NCBI GenBank assembly: GCA_003427395.1
Contig: BFEA01000289.1
Location: 284,988 to 311,393, forward strand
Direction: 5' to 3'
Length of the DNA stretch: 26,406 nucleotides
DNA from: Chara braunii
Taxonomy: Eukaryota > Streptophyta > Charophyceae > Charales > Characeae
Of the stretch, positions 1 to 9,131 are shown one piece after another (positions within the stretch are counted from its first letter, which is position 1; the number at the start of each line of letters is the position of its first letter). The notes beneath the pieces are model-generated. The model saw only the letters and a program-made list of their open reading frames with translations, had not been told where the DNA came from and made no database searches. A program made the position numbers and the translations under genes.

Positions 1-73
1 TCCCCTTACTAACGGGTGGCTTTGCATTGACGTTTTGCCCCCCTCTCGCAGAGGAGCGGCTTTGCATTGGCGT
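1..73. other. Flank outside the left arm
   Basis: The stretch contains two copies of GGCTTTGCATTG (from 18 and from 58), a short local duplication of about 40 bp. Nothing else is recognised, and no match to the flank right of 16737 was seen. Confidence 0.3.
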
Positions 74-106
74 TGTCGGTGCGAATACCCTTACAAGGGT
101 ATCCGC
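74..106 (+). repeat. Terminal TGTCGG plus hairpin, copy 1
   Basis: TGTCGG (74-79) is followed by a near-perfect hairpin at 81-106: a core ATACCCTT/AAGGGTAT inside an outer GCG/CGC with one a/c mismatch. The same arrangement occurs inverted at 16705-16737 and directly at 17816-17850. The leading TG would suit the 5' end of an LTR, but no matching CA end or target-site duplication was found, so LTR identity is only a possibility. Confidence 0.6.
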
Positions 107-500
107 CCTGTTTTTTGCAAGCGACAGAAAATAGGTTTGGTTTAGAGTTTAAATATCCCGCGCGAGGCGCGGCTGCGTCTGTGGTTGGCTTTGATTGAAT
201 GGTTGGCTAGGGTAGAGTGTGTGTGGGCGTGCAGATTTGAGGCGCGTGTGATCTCTCTATTTTTTTTTTATTGATGATTGTGAAAGTCAGCGTAATTACG
301 GACCAGATTTTTTTTTTTTTTTCCTGATTAAATTAGGATTGAAAAGGTTCCTGTCTTTTGATTGGTGCGCTTGCTTGTGACTTGTGCGTATGTGCGGAGG
401 ACGACGTCGACAGCAAGGTGGTTCTGAAAGCGTTTCGGTAGGTCTGGTAGTCGCACAGTATCGATTTATTTAGGTGCCTATCAAAGGTAGACCTTGCCTT
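107..500. other. Non-coding part of left arm
   Basis: The stretch is T-rich with homopolymer T runs near 262 and 307. A block around 205-260 (GTGGGCGTGCAG then GAGGCGCG) resembles the reverse complement of about 16585-16655. No gene is seen. Confidence 0.4.
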
Positions 501-755
501 GGGCCTAGTACTATTCGTTACAGTGTCGGGTTTTCATTAGAGAGATCCAGGGATCGAGGCTAGTGAGCAGCAGCGCGGGAGTATGAGAGTTGCGCGAAGG
601 AACCGTGGGGTGTTGAGGGCCCGACATGGTCATTCCCCATGAGTTGTTGTCGCGGGTGCGGGAGCTTTCCCCTTGCTTTATGGTATTTTTTTCATTATTA
701 TTTTTATTTTCTCTCTATGAGTATTATTATTTTATTATTATTACTATTATTTTTG
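501..755 (+). mobile_element. Degenerate tRNA-derived SINE, left-arm copy
   Basis: This is the decayed counterpart of the SINE at 16062-16313 on the other strand. It starts GGGCCTAGTACTATTCG, aligned with the tRNA-like head there, and retains a damaged B box around 550-560 (GGATCGAGGC against the consensus GGTTCGANNCC). A GAGCAGCAGCGCGGGAG block follows, and it ends in a T-rich tail at about 685-755. Because both arms carry it at the same place, the SINE was present before the arms separated, or travelled as part of the larger unit. Confidence 0.45.
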
Positions 756-938
756 GGGTTTTCGTGACTTCGGGATACTGGCGAAACTCCTCTATTTCAC
801 CTACTTTGAATACGGATCGAGAAGACCAAAGGAAGGGCCGACTGGCGGGTGCGCTGACCGCCAGCCATGGTCTGCTGCGAGAGGCCCTACGCGTGGGCAT
901 GCCCATGGGAGACCTGAGAGATGGGCATTATGCCTAAG

Positions 939-943
939 TATAG
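939..943 (+). promoter_or_regulatory. Possible TATA element of the U6-like gene
   Basis: TATAG lies 26 bp before the inferred U6 5' end, near the usual TATA position for plant Pol III snRNA promoters. The plant upstream sequence element (RTCCCACATCG) was not found at the expected distance. The right-arm copy does not keep this TATA. Confidence 0.3.
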
Positions 944-964
944 CGGGCATAGAGTACTACCCCC

Positions 965-1077
965 GTGTAGTCCTTCGGGATATCTATTAAACTTGGAATA
1001 ATACAGAGAAGATTAGCATGGCTCAGGCGCAGGGATGACATACATAAACTGAGAAAGAGCCCCGACGTTCTGTTTTT
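965..1077 (+). ncRNA. U6: U6 spliceosomal snRNA-like gene, degenerate
   Basis: U6 pairs with U4 and then with U2 and the 5' splice site and forms the catalytic centre of the spliceosome. Seen here in order: a 5' stem-loop with TCCTTCGGGA (971-980); TTGGAATAATACAGAGA, with the essential ACAGAGA at 1003-1009; AGATTAGCATGG, the U4/U2-pairing region; GCGCAGGGATGACA (1027-1040); CATAAACTGAGAAA; and a T5 run at 1073-1077 suiting Pol III termination. About 112 nt is close to the usual 102-107. The 43 nt from 1020 align without gaps to plant U6 but with about 11 differences, and the upper internal stem-loop no longer pairs (CAG against GGG around GCGCA). It is therefore probably a decayed copy. A second relic sits at the equivalent place in the other arm. 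Confidence 0.75.
1073..1077 (+). terminator. Pol III T-run of the U6-like gene
   Basis: Five T residues directly follow the U6-like sequence, as expected for RNA polymerase III termination. Confidence 0.45.
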
Positions 1078-3007
1078 CTTTCCTCGGCTTTCACTTATGT
1101 GGGAGCGTTGTGGAGTCAGTCAAGAGCTGCAGAGGAGGAAGGGAAGGCGGACGCACAGACGGAGCCGGAAAGGACAAGTGAGGAAGGGCGAAAATGGTGT
1201 GATGAATCTAGGCGTGGAGTCAGGACGGGTGCATACATATCGAACTTGAGGATTGGAGATGGCAATAGGCATGAGCAGAGCGGGAAGGATAGTCGAGCGC
1301 GTTTTTTTAACCGTTTTGAGTTGTCTAAAGCTCGATCCTAGCATTTTCAGTCTTGGCGAGCCGATTCGTAACGTTAGCTTTAGCGATGGGATGCTAGTTT
1401 AGTTGGCATAGGAGAAAAAAGGTGCGCAGAGATGGTGGGGAGCGAAGGAGAACGGGGATGGGAAACACGTATCTTGCGCATTTCAGGACGGACTTCGGCG
1501 AAGTGAAAACCAAATCTATGGTTGTAGAGGCGGGCGAATTGAATGGTGAGTTCAAATTTAGTAGAGGGATAAAGGATTAGAAGTTAGAAAAAAAGAGTAT
1601 CGGGTAAGGATATCGGGGAGATTGAAGGATTAGTAGTTAGAAAAAGGGGGGGACAGAGTATATCTTTCCGCATTCTAGCGGAATATTCTTTCAAATTTAA
1701 GTTTACCTCATGACCAGTGTGTTGCTTATCATATCAATAGAGGATGCGCCTTTCTAGCTTGCTGTGCAATTGAACGGGACAACATTGCATACCTCTGTGT
1801 TTCAACAGAAGGTTCCGCCTCGCGTCGCTCGACTGATTGCGCGCTGGGATTTAGGCGCGTTGGTACTGATTCAGAGAAGATCGCTCGCTCCGACGTCGTA
1901 ATTCCGACTCCGTTTCAAAGAGTTTGGCATCTTGACAGTATTGGTGCTGCTAACGTGGTTGCAACCTCGATCGAGGTCTTAGCGCATGCCATCGTGTTCG
2001 TTTCCGTCTTGTTAGCCACGCTGCAGAGGTGATTGCATCTATCCAGGGCGCTATTCCGTGTCCTAGCGGAAGGTTTGCCTTCGGCATGCTCCACAGAAGA
2101 ACGAGTATTGGGCGGTCGTAGCTGCCTCTATTTTCCCCTGTTCCAGCAGAAAACCTATCCTGACCTTACGGATTCTACCAAAGGATGCAGTTGTTGCTTA
2201 CTCTGCAGAATGAGCGATTGTAGAACGAGAGTACCATTCTACACTCTATCGAGCCGTCCGTTTTGATCTTGCTCGACCCATCAGGAAGAGAGGAGAAAAA
2301 TAACTTGGTTGTTGGTCAGTACGCCGTTCACTATATCGATCCATCCTAGAAACTTACCTACGGAGTGATGTGCCAGTCGTTCCATCGGGCAAAGTAGCAG
2401 GGGGCAAGGACTGCCTGTGAGTCAACACGCTGCCTATGCTGTCGAATGGAGTGGCTATATGTGGGCAGTGGGGTTTGAGAGTTCACTATTGACGGATATG
2501 CCGCTCATCCCACCGTGGGAAGCAACGTGAGTTGACTGGGAAGCCTACTTACTGATTTGTGTACTGCTCGTTTCCTTGATCGAAGTAGGGCGAGGCAAAC
2601 CGTCAACATTAGTCGTGCGTTGTCGACCCTGTAAACTGGAGGAGTGACGAGCGAACAGCGAGGGAGGAACATTAACAGTTGGACGGTGCATGTTCTTTCC
2701 ACTAAGCCGGAAAAGCAAGCCACAAAAGTTGCAAACTTACCAGTTGGCTAGGATACTGCTCCGTCGGCTGGTCAAAGGAGCAACAGACTGACTGCGAAGG
2801 TGCAGGCCTTTTAACTAGCCGACACGCCTCGAGTTCCGTTGGCCTGTGCAGTAAGGTCAGTGTGCGCAGTACCAGATCAACAGCAAGGCTGCAGGCCCTT
2901 GCATAAGTCGACAAACTTGGGGATGCGAACTTGGAGGGGCGGTTGAGTTGTTGAAGGGGGGTATTGCTGCAAACTGGAGGGCCATCAGAGAGGCGACGAT
3001 GGTAGTT
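1078..3007. other. Non-coding left arm between U6 and hairpin array
   Basis: No gene is supported. Parts align with the inverse of the right arm, for example 1345-1480 (CTAGCATTTTCAGTCTTGGC and GGTGCGCAGAGATGGTGG) with about 15170-15290. Small local features: a near-duplicate GGATTAGAAGTTAGAAAAA / GGATTAGTAGTTAGAAAAA at about 1572 and 1627; hairpins ACTTCG-G-CGAAGT at 1492-1504 and TTCCGC-ATTCTA-GCGGAA at 1666-1683; GAAGG/CCTTC near 2070-2085. ORFs here are at most 115 codons and none is recognised. Confidence 0.4.
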
Positions 3008-3555
3008 TGACTTCAAGTTGACCTGGCTGCAGTGCGTGTTGGCCATCATTGCGCGGCCCTCAGGTGAGTGAATATATCAAGGCCTTTTCACGGGAGTCTG
3101 GAGAGCACCCTTCTTGGATTTTAGAGTCTCAAAGTCATCTCCTTCTGCCCTTCTCACTCTAAGTCTGGTCTATTGGTTCTGAGAGGAAGGCGGCAGGCGG
3201 GATTGCAACCCGTAGGACCGCATCAAGACTTTGTGGGGAGTCCACCCACCGATTGCGGGAGCTCTGCCAGAACCTAGGCGAGGTTTTGGAGGCAGAGAAT
3301 CATCATGTATATATATTTTTTGTCTGTATGACCCCACTATACCCCTGTTTGACTATTTTCTTTTAGTTTGAATGACTGTATACATGTGTTCCCCTATGAT
3401 TTTGCATTCTTTCAGGATTTAATCAGACTAAATGGAAAGAATGGGTGTGAAAAACTTAAGTTTCTCTTTATTTTGACTGAAAGCAGACTGAGGGATGAAC
3501 TGGGGGAAGATGAGAGGAAGACAGTTTGCACGCGTTTGACCCGGTCAACCAAGGA
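3008..3555 (+). repeat. Conserved arm block next to the hairpin array
   Basis: Positions 3040-3240 closely match the inverse of 13540-13725, including the shared CCATCATTGCG, AAGGCGGCAGGCGGG and TTGCAACCCG motifs. The match weakens to about 65% between 3008 and 3040. No ORF is shared between the two arms. Confidence 0.55.
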
Positions 3556-4170
3556 CTGGGCATTGTTTCTAAGTTGAATGGTCCAGGACTATGTTTATTT
3601 GGCTGTTTTATGAAGGGTTAGACATTGTTTTCAAGTTGAATGGCCTGGTTGCTGTGTTTATTTTCTGAGGGCTTGCCTGGTTGGAAGGATTTAAGTTCTT
3701 GTTTTATTATGAGAGATAATTTTGATATATGGCTAAGTATTGTTTCTAAGTTAAATGGTTTAGCCTGAAAACCACGCACATAAGTATAAACTGAGCATAA
3801 ACATGAAGTATTTTATTTATACTTGCATGTGAACTGACAGTTGGATACTGTTTCTAAGCCGAATGGTCCATCTCTAAGCCATATCACTAAGGAGAGAAAA
3901 GAAAATACAAAGTATAATTGGGAGTAATTTGGGCACGTTGATCATTGTTTCCAAGCCGAATGATTCATTACATTACCCATATTTTCATTTCTTTTAAGAA
4001 CAAAGTCAGAAAACTATTAATTTTGGATATTAAATTGTTCGAGGTGGCTAGGCATTGTTTCCAAACCGAATGGTCTAGTCATATGCCTAAAGAAGAAAGA
4101 AGTAGTTGTGCAACCTGTTCGTGTATATCTTAAGGAAAACTAGACATTGTTCCCAAACCGAATGGTCTAG
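3556..4170 (+). repeat. Hairpin-repeat array, left arm (7 copies)
   Basis: Seven copies of a 20-nt core with consensus CATTGTTTCYAAGYYGAATG start at 3561, 3623, 3738, 3846, 3943, 4053 and 4145, spaced 62-115 bp apart. Within each core CATT can pair with AATG around a 12-nt loop. Outside the core lie further complementary arms that differ between copies: CTGG/CCAG, GGCTAAG/TTTAGCC, TGGA/TCCA, GGCTAGG/TCTAGTC (two G-T pairs), CTAGA/TCTAG. Copy 2 pairs mainly by G-T and copy 5 extends only about 3 bp. In most copies one G directly after AATG stays unpaired. The sequence between copies is AT-rich and not clearly repeated. Function unknown. Confidence 0.85.
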
Positions 4171-4469
4171 CACTACACCATATGTAAGTTGGGTATAAGG
4201 GTAAAGTCATCTGAGAGATTCATGAACTATCTATGAGGATTTTGACTTGGGGATGGTGAGAGTACTTATTCCTATGGTTTGGTCTGCATGAGACTGAGTG
4301 CGAATACTACTTAGTCTAAGTTTCAGTTTGATAGGTAGTTACTTTAGTTGCTCGCCACGTGCTAGAGCCATAGGAGTTAGTTTCAATTCCTGCATTTTCT
4401 GAGCTAAGTTTATTACTTAGGTCAATTTTTGCATTTTCAGGGATCATTTCATATACTTGGTCTTGTATA

Positions 4470-5040
4470 AATCTTGATATGTCACTTTCTCTACGGGAAC
4501 CACTGCCAAAATTTCTAAAAAAACAAGGATTTAGTCAGATCTTGTCTTTTTCAGGGTTCATTTTTTTTGAATTTTTTTTGGCTTCGTAAAAATATGAAAA
4601 ATCTCGTTTATAAAGGGAGTGTTTGCTAATTTTTTGCTAATTCAGGTAGTTAGACAAAATTGGATCTTGAAAAGTCAAAGTCATTTTAGATTCTGAACTT
4701 AGCTTTGTATAAATCTTGAAATAACACTTTCTCTACGGGAAGCAGTGCCGAAATTTTTACAAATTTAAGGAATTAGTTAAATTTTGTCTTAGTTGAACTC
4801 ATGTCTTGCTTCCGAGTTTATATCTGACTTAGTATAAATCTGGGAAGTCTATCTTCATAAAAGAAGTGATGCCCAAATTTTTACTAATTCAGGGAGTTAG
4901 GCAGAATTTGACTTCCCATAGTTAGAGATCGTTTTTGTTTTCATATTTGAGTTAATATAAATTTTGAGAAGACACTTTTCCTACGGGGAGCGCTGTTGCT
5001 AACAGGTGACAATTCTGGCAATCCATTCTGTATAGAGGAG
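4470..5040 (+). repeat. ~121-bp tandem array, left arm (about 5 copies)
   Basis: Anchor motifs of the form TGCC(A/G)AAATTTTTAC recur at about 4505, 4623, 4746, 4871 and 4994, that is every 118-125 bp. Copies share CTTTCTCTACGGGAA, then the anchor, then an A/T-rich stretch ending TTAGNCAAATTTTG, then AGTATAAATCT. Identity between copies is modest. The right arm holds the same array inverted at 11755-12090 with about three copies. Confidence 0.65.
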
Positions 5041-6243
5041 ATTCTGCCAAAGGTCCACCTTTTCCTTAGGCAAAGACTTAGGGGTAGACTCAAACTTAGT
5101 TAAGTATAATAATTTTTTGTGCGATCGTGATTATGAAGATTATTCTCGATTTGGACTTATAGATTTAGCTTGGGGATTGACCTGTCTTGTATTACAAATC
5201 CTCTTGAACGTTTGATTCGAAGTCATGACTAGATTCAGCTTGATCCTACAAGGATCACCTTCTGTTATCACTGATAATAGGTCGGTTGACGATTCGTCGG
5301 TCTATGAATCAACTTCAATTCATCCTCAATACTCAACCTAAAAGGCCTTAGCCATGATGATTTTTATTGTTTTATTGAGGTTTTCATCCAGACTTTTATT
5401 GAATGGCCATTTAACAAAGGTACTGAGTATTTAATTATGGTTGGTTGGACAATGGTTGGGGCTTGCATGACTAAAGCGAGGGGTATGAGTATAGAGGTTG
5501 GTTGAAGTTGACTCCGTGTAGTGCTTGGACTTTTGGTTGATTCCTTGATGTGATTGCAGGTATGTACTGTGGTTCGGATTTGAATTTGACTGTCTGCGAT
5601 CTTACACATATATACGGCTGTGAGGAATCCCACTGTAATTGTGAGAAGTGATCGTCACATACTTATTCCCCCTTACATATATATATGTATGTACCTATAT
5701 TGGCCTGAGGGGCCTATTCTTAAGGGTTTAATTGAGGTTGAGATTGGAAAAAAAAGGAAAACCCCTCTATCTTGTTGTATGTTTCTTAAAAAATTATTAG
5801 TCGGACGTTGGTCCTGGACCGGGTTTCAAAGTCCTTGTCCAGGACATCCCAGGTCCTAGACTCTGCATGAAAGGAATTTCCCCCCGCGCAGAGTCTATTT
5901 GCCCTGCATGTGGAGACACTCAACCTAAAGGTCGGAGGTGCCGCGGAGGCCGCACGCTTATTCCTTCAACCGTGCAATATCGTGAAGGGGTAAACCCTCA
6001 CAATACTTCGAGTCTGATACTTGAGTGTCATAAGCGGTACTCGGATCCACGAGGAACCGCTTGATTATGAACACTACATAGTATGCCATCATTGCGACTG
6101 CTTGTGTATTCATGCATTGCTAGTTGATATGAGTTAGCCCTGCGTCCGCCCGGTTTTGTACTAAGTCTCGCACGCAACGCCTATCCGATTTCCGCATCGG
6201 AGAGTTATGTGATGACTATTAAGGGACTAGGATTGTTGTCGCG
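5041..6243. repeat. Conserved non-coding blocks of left arm
   Basis: No gene is supported. Positions 5370-5720 match the inverse of about 10980-11350 at roughly 80%, sharing ATTTAACAAAGGTACTGAG and GATGTGATTGCAGGTATGT. Hairpins include TTATCA-C-TGATAA near 5262-5274, TGATACT-TG-AGTGTCA at 6015-6030, and a longer stem around GTAAA near 5978-6006. The last two have structurally equivalent but sequence-different partners in the right arm. Confidence 0.5.
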
Positions 6244-6755
6244 TTGTTTGTTCTGTGTCATGTCGTGTATATGTATGTGTATGTGTGTGTGTTTATTTTT
6301 ATGTTCTTCAGAGTGGCGTGCGCGTGGTGTGTGGGATGCGTCCTAGTCGACCGGCGACGAGTTGCGCTTGGGACCTCAGCCGCCTCAAGATGCCGGTTCG
6401 CGTGCAGGTCCGATAAAGGCGTAATACCACGCGTACTCCCTATGCTACAACGTACGAGAAACGCCCTCGGCTGTTCCACCTCTGGAACTTTCGTACTGTG
6501 GACTGGTAACTCGGCGGGGATACGCTCACCGTAGGGAGGTGACAACTCCCACAAGGTGGAGGTAAGTCGTGCCTCGCGTAGGCCCTATTCTGTCGTAGGG
6601 GCTCGCAAGAGGTATGGCTGACGCACTTGGCCGGAGCGGTTTGCGGAAGCTCCATATGCAATTGTAACGAGGATTAGACCAACTCCTGCGTGACGCGACC
6701 GGGATGGTCCCACCCTGTTTTGTGCGGTGCTGGACCGATGCGCTCGACAACGTCT
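6244..6755 (+). repeat. Best-conserved inner block of left arm
   Basis: Positions 6340-6755 match the inverse of 9168-9600 at about 85-90%; for example GTAAGTCGTGCCTCGCGTAG here and GTAAGTTGTGCCTCGCGTAG there. The match stops at about 6755/9168, which marks the inner ends of the arms. ORFs in both arms share a few amino-acid strings, but the frame shifts between them, so coding is not supported. Confidence 0.6.
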
Positions 6756-6774
6756 TGCGGAAACCATCCCGCCA

Positions 6775-7010
6775 AGACCCCCCTGGCTAGGGGGCTGCAC
6801 GACAGTGAGACCTGGGTGGTTGATCAAGATCTCAACACACCCAGATGATGATGATTATTATTTTTTCTCCTGCTGCAGTGACAACTTAGCACTAGTGAAG
6901 ACCACCTCTGGCTAGGGGGCTGCGCGACAGTGCAATCAGGGTGGCTGATCAAGATGTCATCCAAACCTAGATTATTTTATTATTATTTTTCTACTGCAGC
7001 AGCAGGCTGC
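6775..7010 (+). repeat. 125-bp tandem duplication with TTA-rich tail
   Basis: Two copies, from 6775 and 6899, share GGCTAGGGGGCTG, ACGACAGTG or GCGACAGTG, GGGTGG, TGATCAAGAT, then a tail rich in ATT/TTA, then CTGCAG. In copy 1, CCCCCT-GGCT-AGGGGG can form a short hairpin. The simple-sequence tail recalls the 3' ends of some LINEs and SINEs, but no Pol III boxes or coding sequence were found, so the class is open. Confidence 0.5.
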
Positions 7011-7057
7011 CACCACCTTGAAGGCCAAAATCCTATGGCGAACCAAGAGCTTGGTAT

Positions 7058-7440
7058 CACCTCTCTTTCACTAACCTACTCTCCTACCCCCTCCCTCTCT
7101 CTCTCCTCTACACCATCTCATCATCTTTTTGAACTCTACCACTATTCCCTCCTACTCCTCTTCCACCATGTTTTTCTTTCCTTTTCTCCCCACTCACCAT
7201 CTTCTACTAATTTCTTCTACACCTCTCCACCTTCTCTCTCATTCTATCACCCTCCTCTCCCGCTTCCCTCCCCCAACTACAACCCCATCATCTCCCTCAC
7301 CTCCCACTTCACTGTTTTTCTCTTTCTCACATATTTCTTTTTTTCTTCATCACTTTCATCTCCCCCCCCCCCTTTTAAATTTTCCTGTTTTTATTCTTTT
7401 GACTTTCCCTTTGATTTCTTTTTTCCCCTTCAAAAGTTCG
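7058..7440 (+). repeat. Pyrimidine-rich low-complexity tract
   Basis: About 380 bp is almost wholly C and T on the + strand, with CTCTCTCT, TCCTCC and a C10 run near 7362. Two overlapping ORFs of 137-171 codons here encode only S/L/F/P-rich low-complexity strings and are composition artefacts. Confidence 0.75.
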
Positions 7441-7564
7441 AATGATCTTATTCCCTACTTTTTTTTCTCATTTTCTGATTATAATTTTATTTTATTATTT
7501 CAAAAATATGATTTTTTTTGCGGCACCTCCATATCTTGTTAGGACTTAGTTCTTTCAACTATTA

Positions 7565-8205
7565 AAACACAATTTCACCCCTTGGGGGTAGTGAAGTGCT
7601 GCCAGAATTTTCTATTTTCTCCCTACTCTCTTCTTCCAACACCTTTTGACCCATTGGGGGTAGCGAAGTGCTAACAAAATTTTTCCATTTTACTTTGTCA
7701 TTCTTCTTAAACCACCAGTACCTCCGAGCCTGTTTTTGCTGACCCTGAATTTCATTGCGCTTCGAGTTTTGTCGAGCCTCGGTACGACTTCGTTTTCTTT
7801 CTGGTACTCTCACGGAAAAAAAAAAAAAAAAAAAAAAAAAAAGAAAAGTTACGGCCGTGAACCTTATAAAAAAATAAAACAATTTAACCCCTTGGGGGTA
7901 ATGAAGTGCTGCTAGAATTTTCTATTTTCTCCCTACTCTCTTCTTCCAACACCTTTTGACCCTTTGGGAGTAGCGAAGTGCTGGCAAAATTTTTCCATTT
8001 TACTTTGTCATTCTTCTTAAACCACCAGTACTTCCGAGCCTGTTTTTGCCGACCCTGAATTTCACTGCGCTCCGAGTTTTGCCGAGCCTGGGTACCACTC
8101 CGTTTTCTTTCTGGTACTCTCACGGAAAAAAAAAAAAAAAAAAAAAAAAGTTGCGGCTGTGAACCTCGGAAAAAAAAAAAAAAAAAGGAAACAAAACTTT
8201 GACCT
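7565..8205 (-). repeat. 310-bp tandem pair with internal poly(A)
   Basis: Two units are offset by exactly 310 bp (AATTTCACCCCTTGGGGG at 7571, AATTTAACCCCTTGGGGG at 7881) and are about 93% identical outside the poly(A). A third unit just begins before 8205. Each unit carries two smaller GGGGGTAG(C/T)GAAGTGCT-type modules about 76 bp apart and ends CTCACGG, an A run of about 23-28, then GTTRCGGCYGTGAACCT, so CACGG and CCGTG bracket the poly(A). On the minus strand both units keep an open frame of about 80 codons, but many differences between them change amino acids, which argues against a conserved protein. Confidence 0.7.
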
Positions 8206-8780
8206 TGATTGCAGTTGTATACGTTCTTGGAAGTGGTAGTGTGAGTGTGCCCTCAATGACGGCATCTCAGCCCCGTGGCCAGGTTGTCAGATTCCAAAAA
8301 GAGAATAAAAGAGGAAAAAACGGGCATATTGATCGGACCGTGAAAATGGCTGGATACATTCCCCTAAGTGCCAATGTGATGAACCTCACAATCCTCTTAC
8401 AAAACACAACTCGAGCAGATCACGGATAACTTGAGTAATTCACGGACAGGGGACTCATAAGAAACATACGACAAAAAAAAAAAAAAAACAGTAACATTCA
8501 GAATGTGACCGCCTTGCCTGTAAGGTGCATTTTGTAGAGGAAGATTGTGAACACGGCCTCCTCGACTACCCAGCCCGATCCTGTTTCCTCCCGTCGGGAA
8601 CCCTGGACCTGAACGGATCCTCTCCCCTCGACTGGCTTCACGCCACCCTCTCACGCGCGACCCGCTGGTAACGGAGCGCGTTGACTAATGACTACCCATT
8701 CCGCTTCTTCGGTCCTCTCCCTCTCACCGGTGGACCTCTTTCTCTACACACCAGTCGATCTCTTTCCCCACTTCTTTCTC

Positions 8781-9131
8781 TGCCTCCCGCCATGTCTACC
8801 CGCATCTATCCACCGCATATGGATGAGAGTACATCCGAGGGGATCGTCGCGGCGCCAGCCACATCTCAGGTGCCCAGACAATGAACAGTTATTGGTTATA
8901 CCTTTATGGACCTTGAGACAGTACTTGCAACCCTCCTCGTACCGATGCAAGCGCGTCTTGATGCGCTTGGACCCATATATGTGCAACTCAATGCGCTCGC
9001 CCTTGACGTCAACCGCCTCAAGGGTTCTCCTCGTCTTTTTTCTCATCGATCCCACACCCTATTCCCCACCGGTTCCCAGTCCTGTTCCCTACGACTCCAG
9101 ACACGGAGATGTGGTGGTTCCTTCTCCTCCC
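8781..9131 (+). pseudogene. Possible broken ORF, unidentified
   Basis: Reading from the ATG near 8792, a frame begins MSTRIYPPHMDESTSEG and is stopped at 8882-8884. The frame reopened at 8906 encodes a leucine- and alanine-rich segment containing DLETVLATLLVPMQARLDAL, which could form a short amphipathic helix. A Pro-rich stretch follows in another frame. This layout would suit the decayed N-terminal part of a retroelement gag, but no zinc knuckle, protease or reverse-transcriptase motif is visible. The assignment is speculative. Confidence 0.18.

Larger units (their letters stand above)
74..6755 (+). repeat. Left arm of giant diverged inverted repeat
   Basis: Read inward, this arm matches the reverse complement of 9168-16737 block by block in the same order. 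Checkpoints seen by eye: 74-106 with 16705-16737; SINE 501-755 with 16062-16313; U6-like 965-1077 with 15863-15968; 1340-1480 with about 15170-15290; 3040-3240 with 13540-13725; hairpin arrays 3556-4170 with 12370-13197; 5370-5720 with about 10980-11350; 6340-6755 with 9168-9600. The last two blocks look 80-90% identical, others nearer 65-75%. No coding gene is visible in the arm; all ORFs are short and not kept in frame in the other arm. It may be a large non-autonomous element (compare LARD-type non-coding retroelements) or half of an inverted segmental duplication. Confidence 0.8.

Noticed and set aside
870-915. Plant snRNA upstream sequence element for the U6-like gene
   Set aside because: No match to RTCCCACATCG at the expected distance; GCCCATGGGAGAC is too different.
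3059-3067. CAGGTGAGT as a 5' splice site
   Set aside because: It is a perfect consensus but not kept in the other arm, and no coding exon or acceptor fits it.
6370-6560. Shared protein-coding region of both arms (CRFAC ... FVLWTG strings also in 9400-9560)
   Set aside because: The two arms share these strings at the ends, but the middle part is read in different frames, so this reflects nucleotide identity and not a conserved protein.
6930-7542. Two overlapping ORFs of 171 and 137 codons
   Set aside because: Both are low-complexity translations of a pyrimidine tract.
7562-8123. Conserved small protein on the minus strand of the 310-bp units
   Set aside because: Both units keep the frame open, but most differences change amino acids and the units are about 93% identical anyway.
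8199-8429. 76-codon ORF as a small gene
   Set aside because: It has no recognisable domain, no homologous copy in the window and no support beyond being open.
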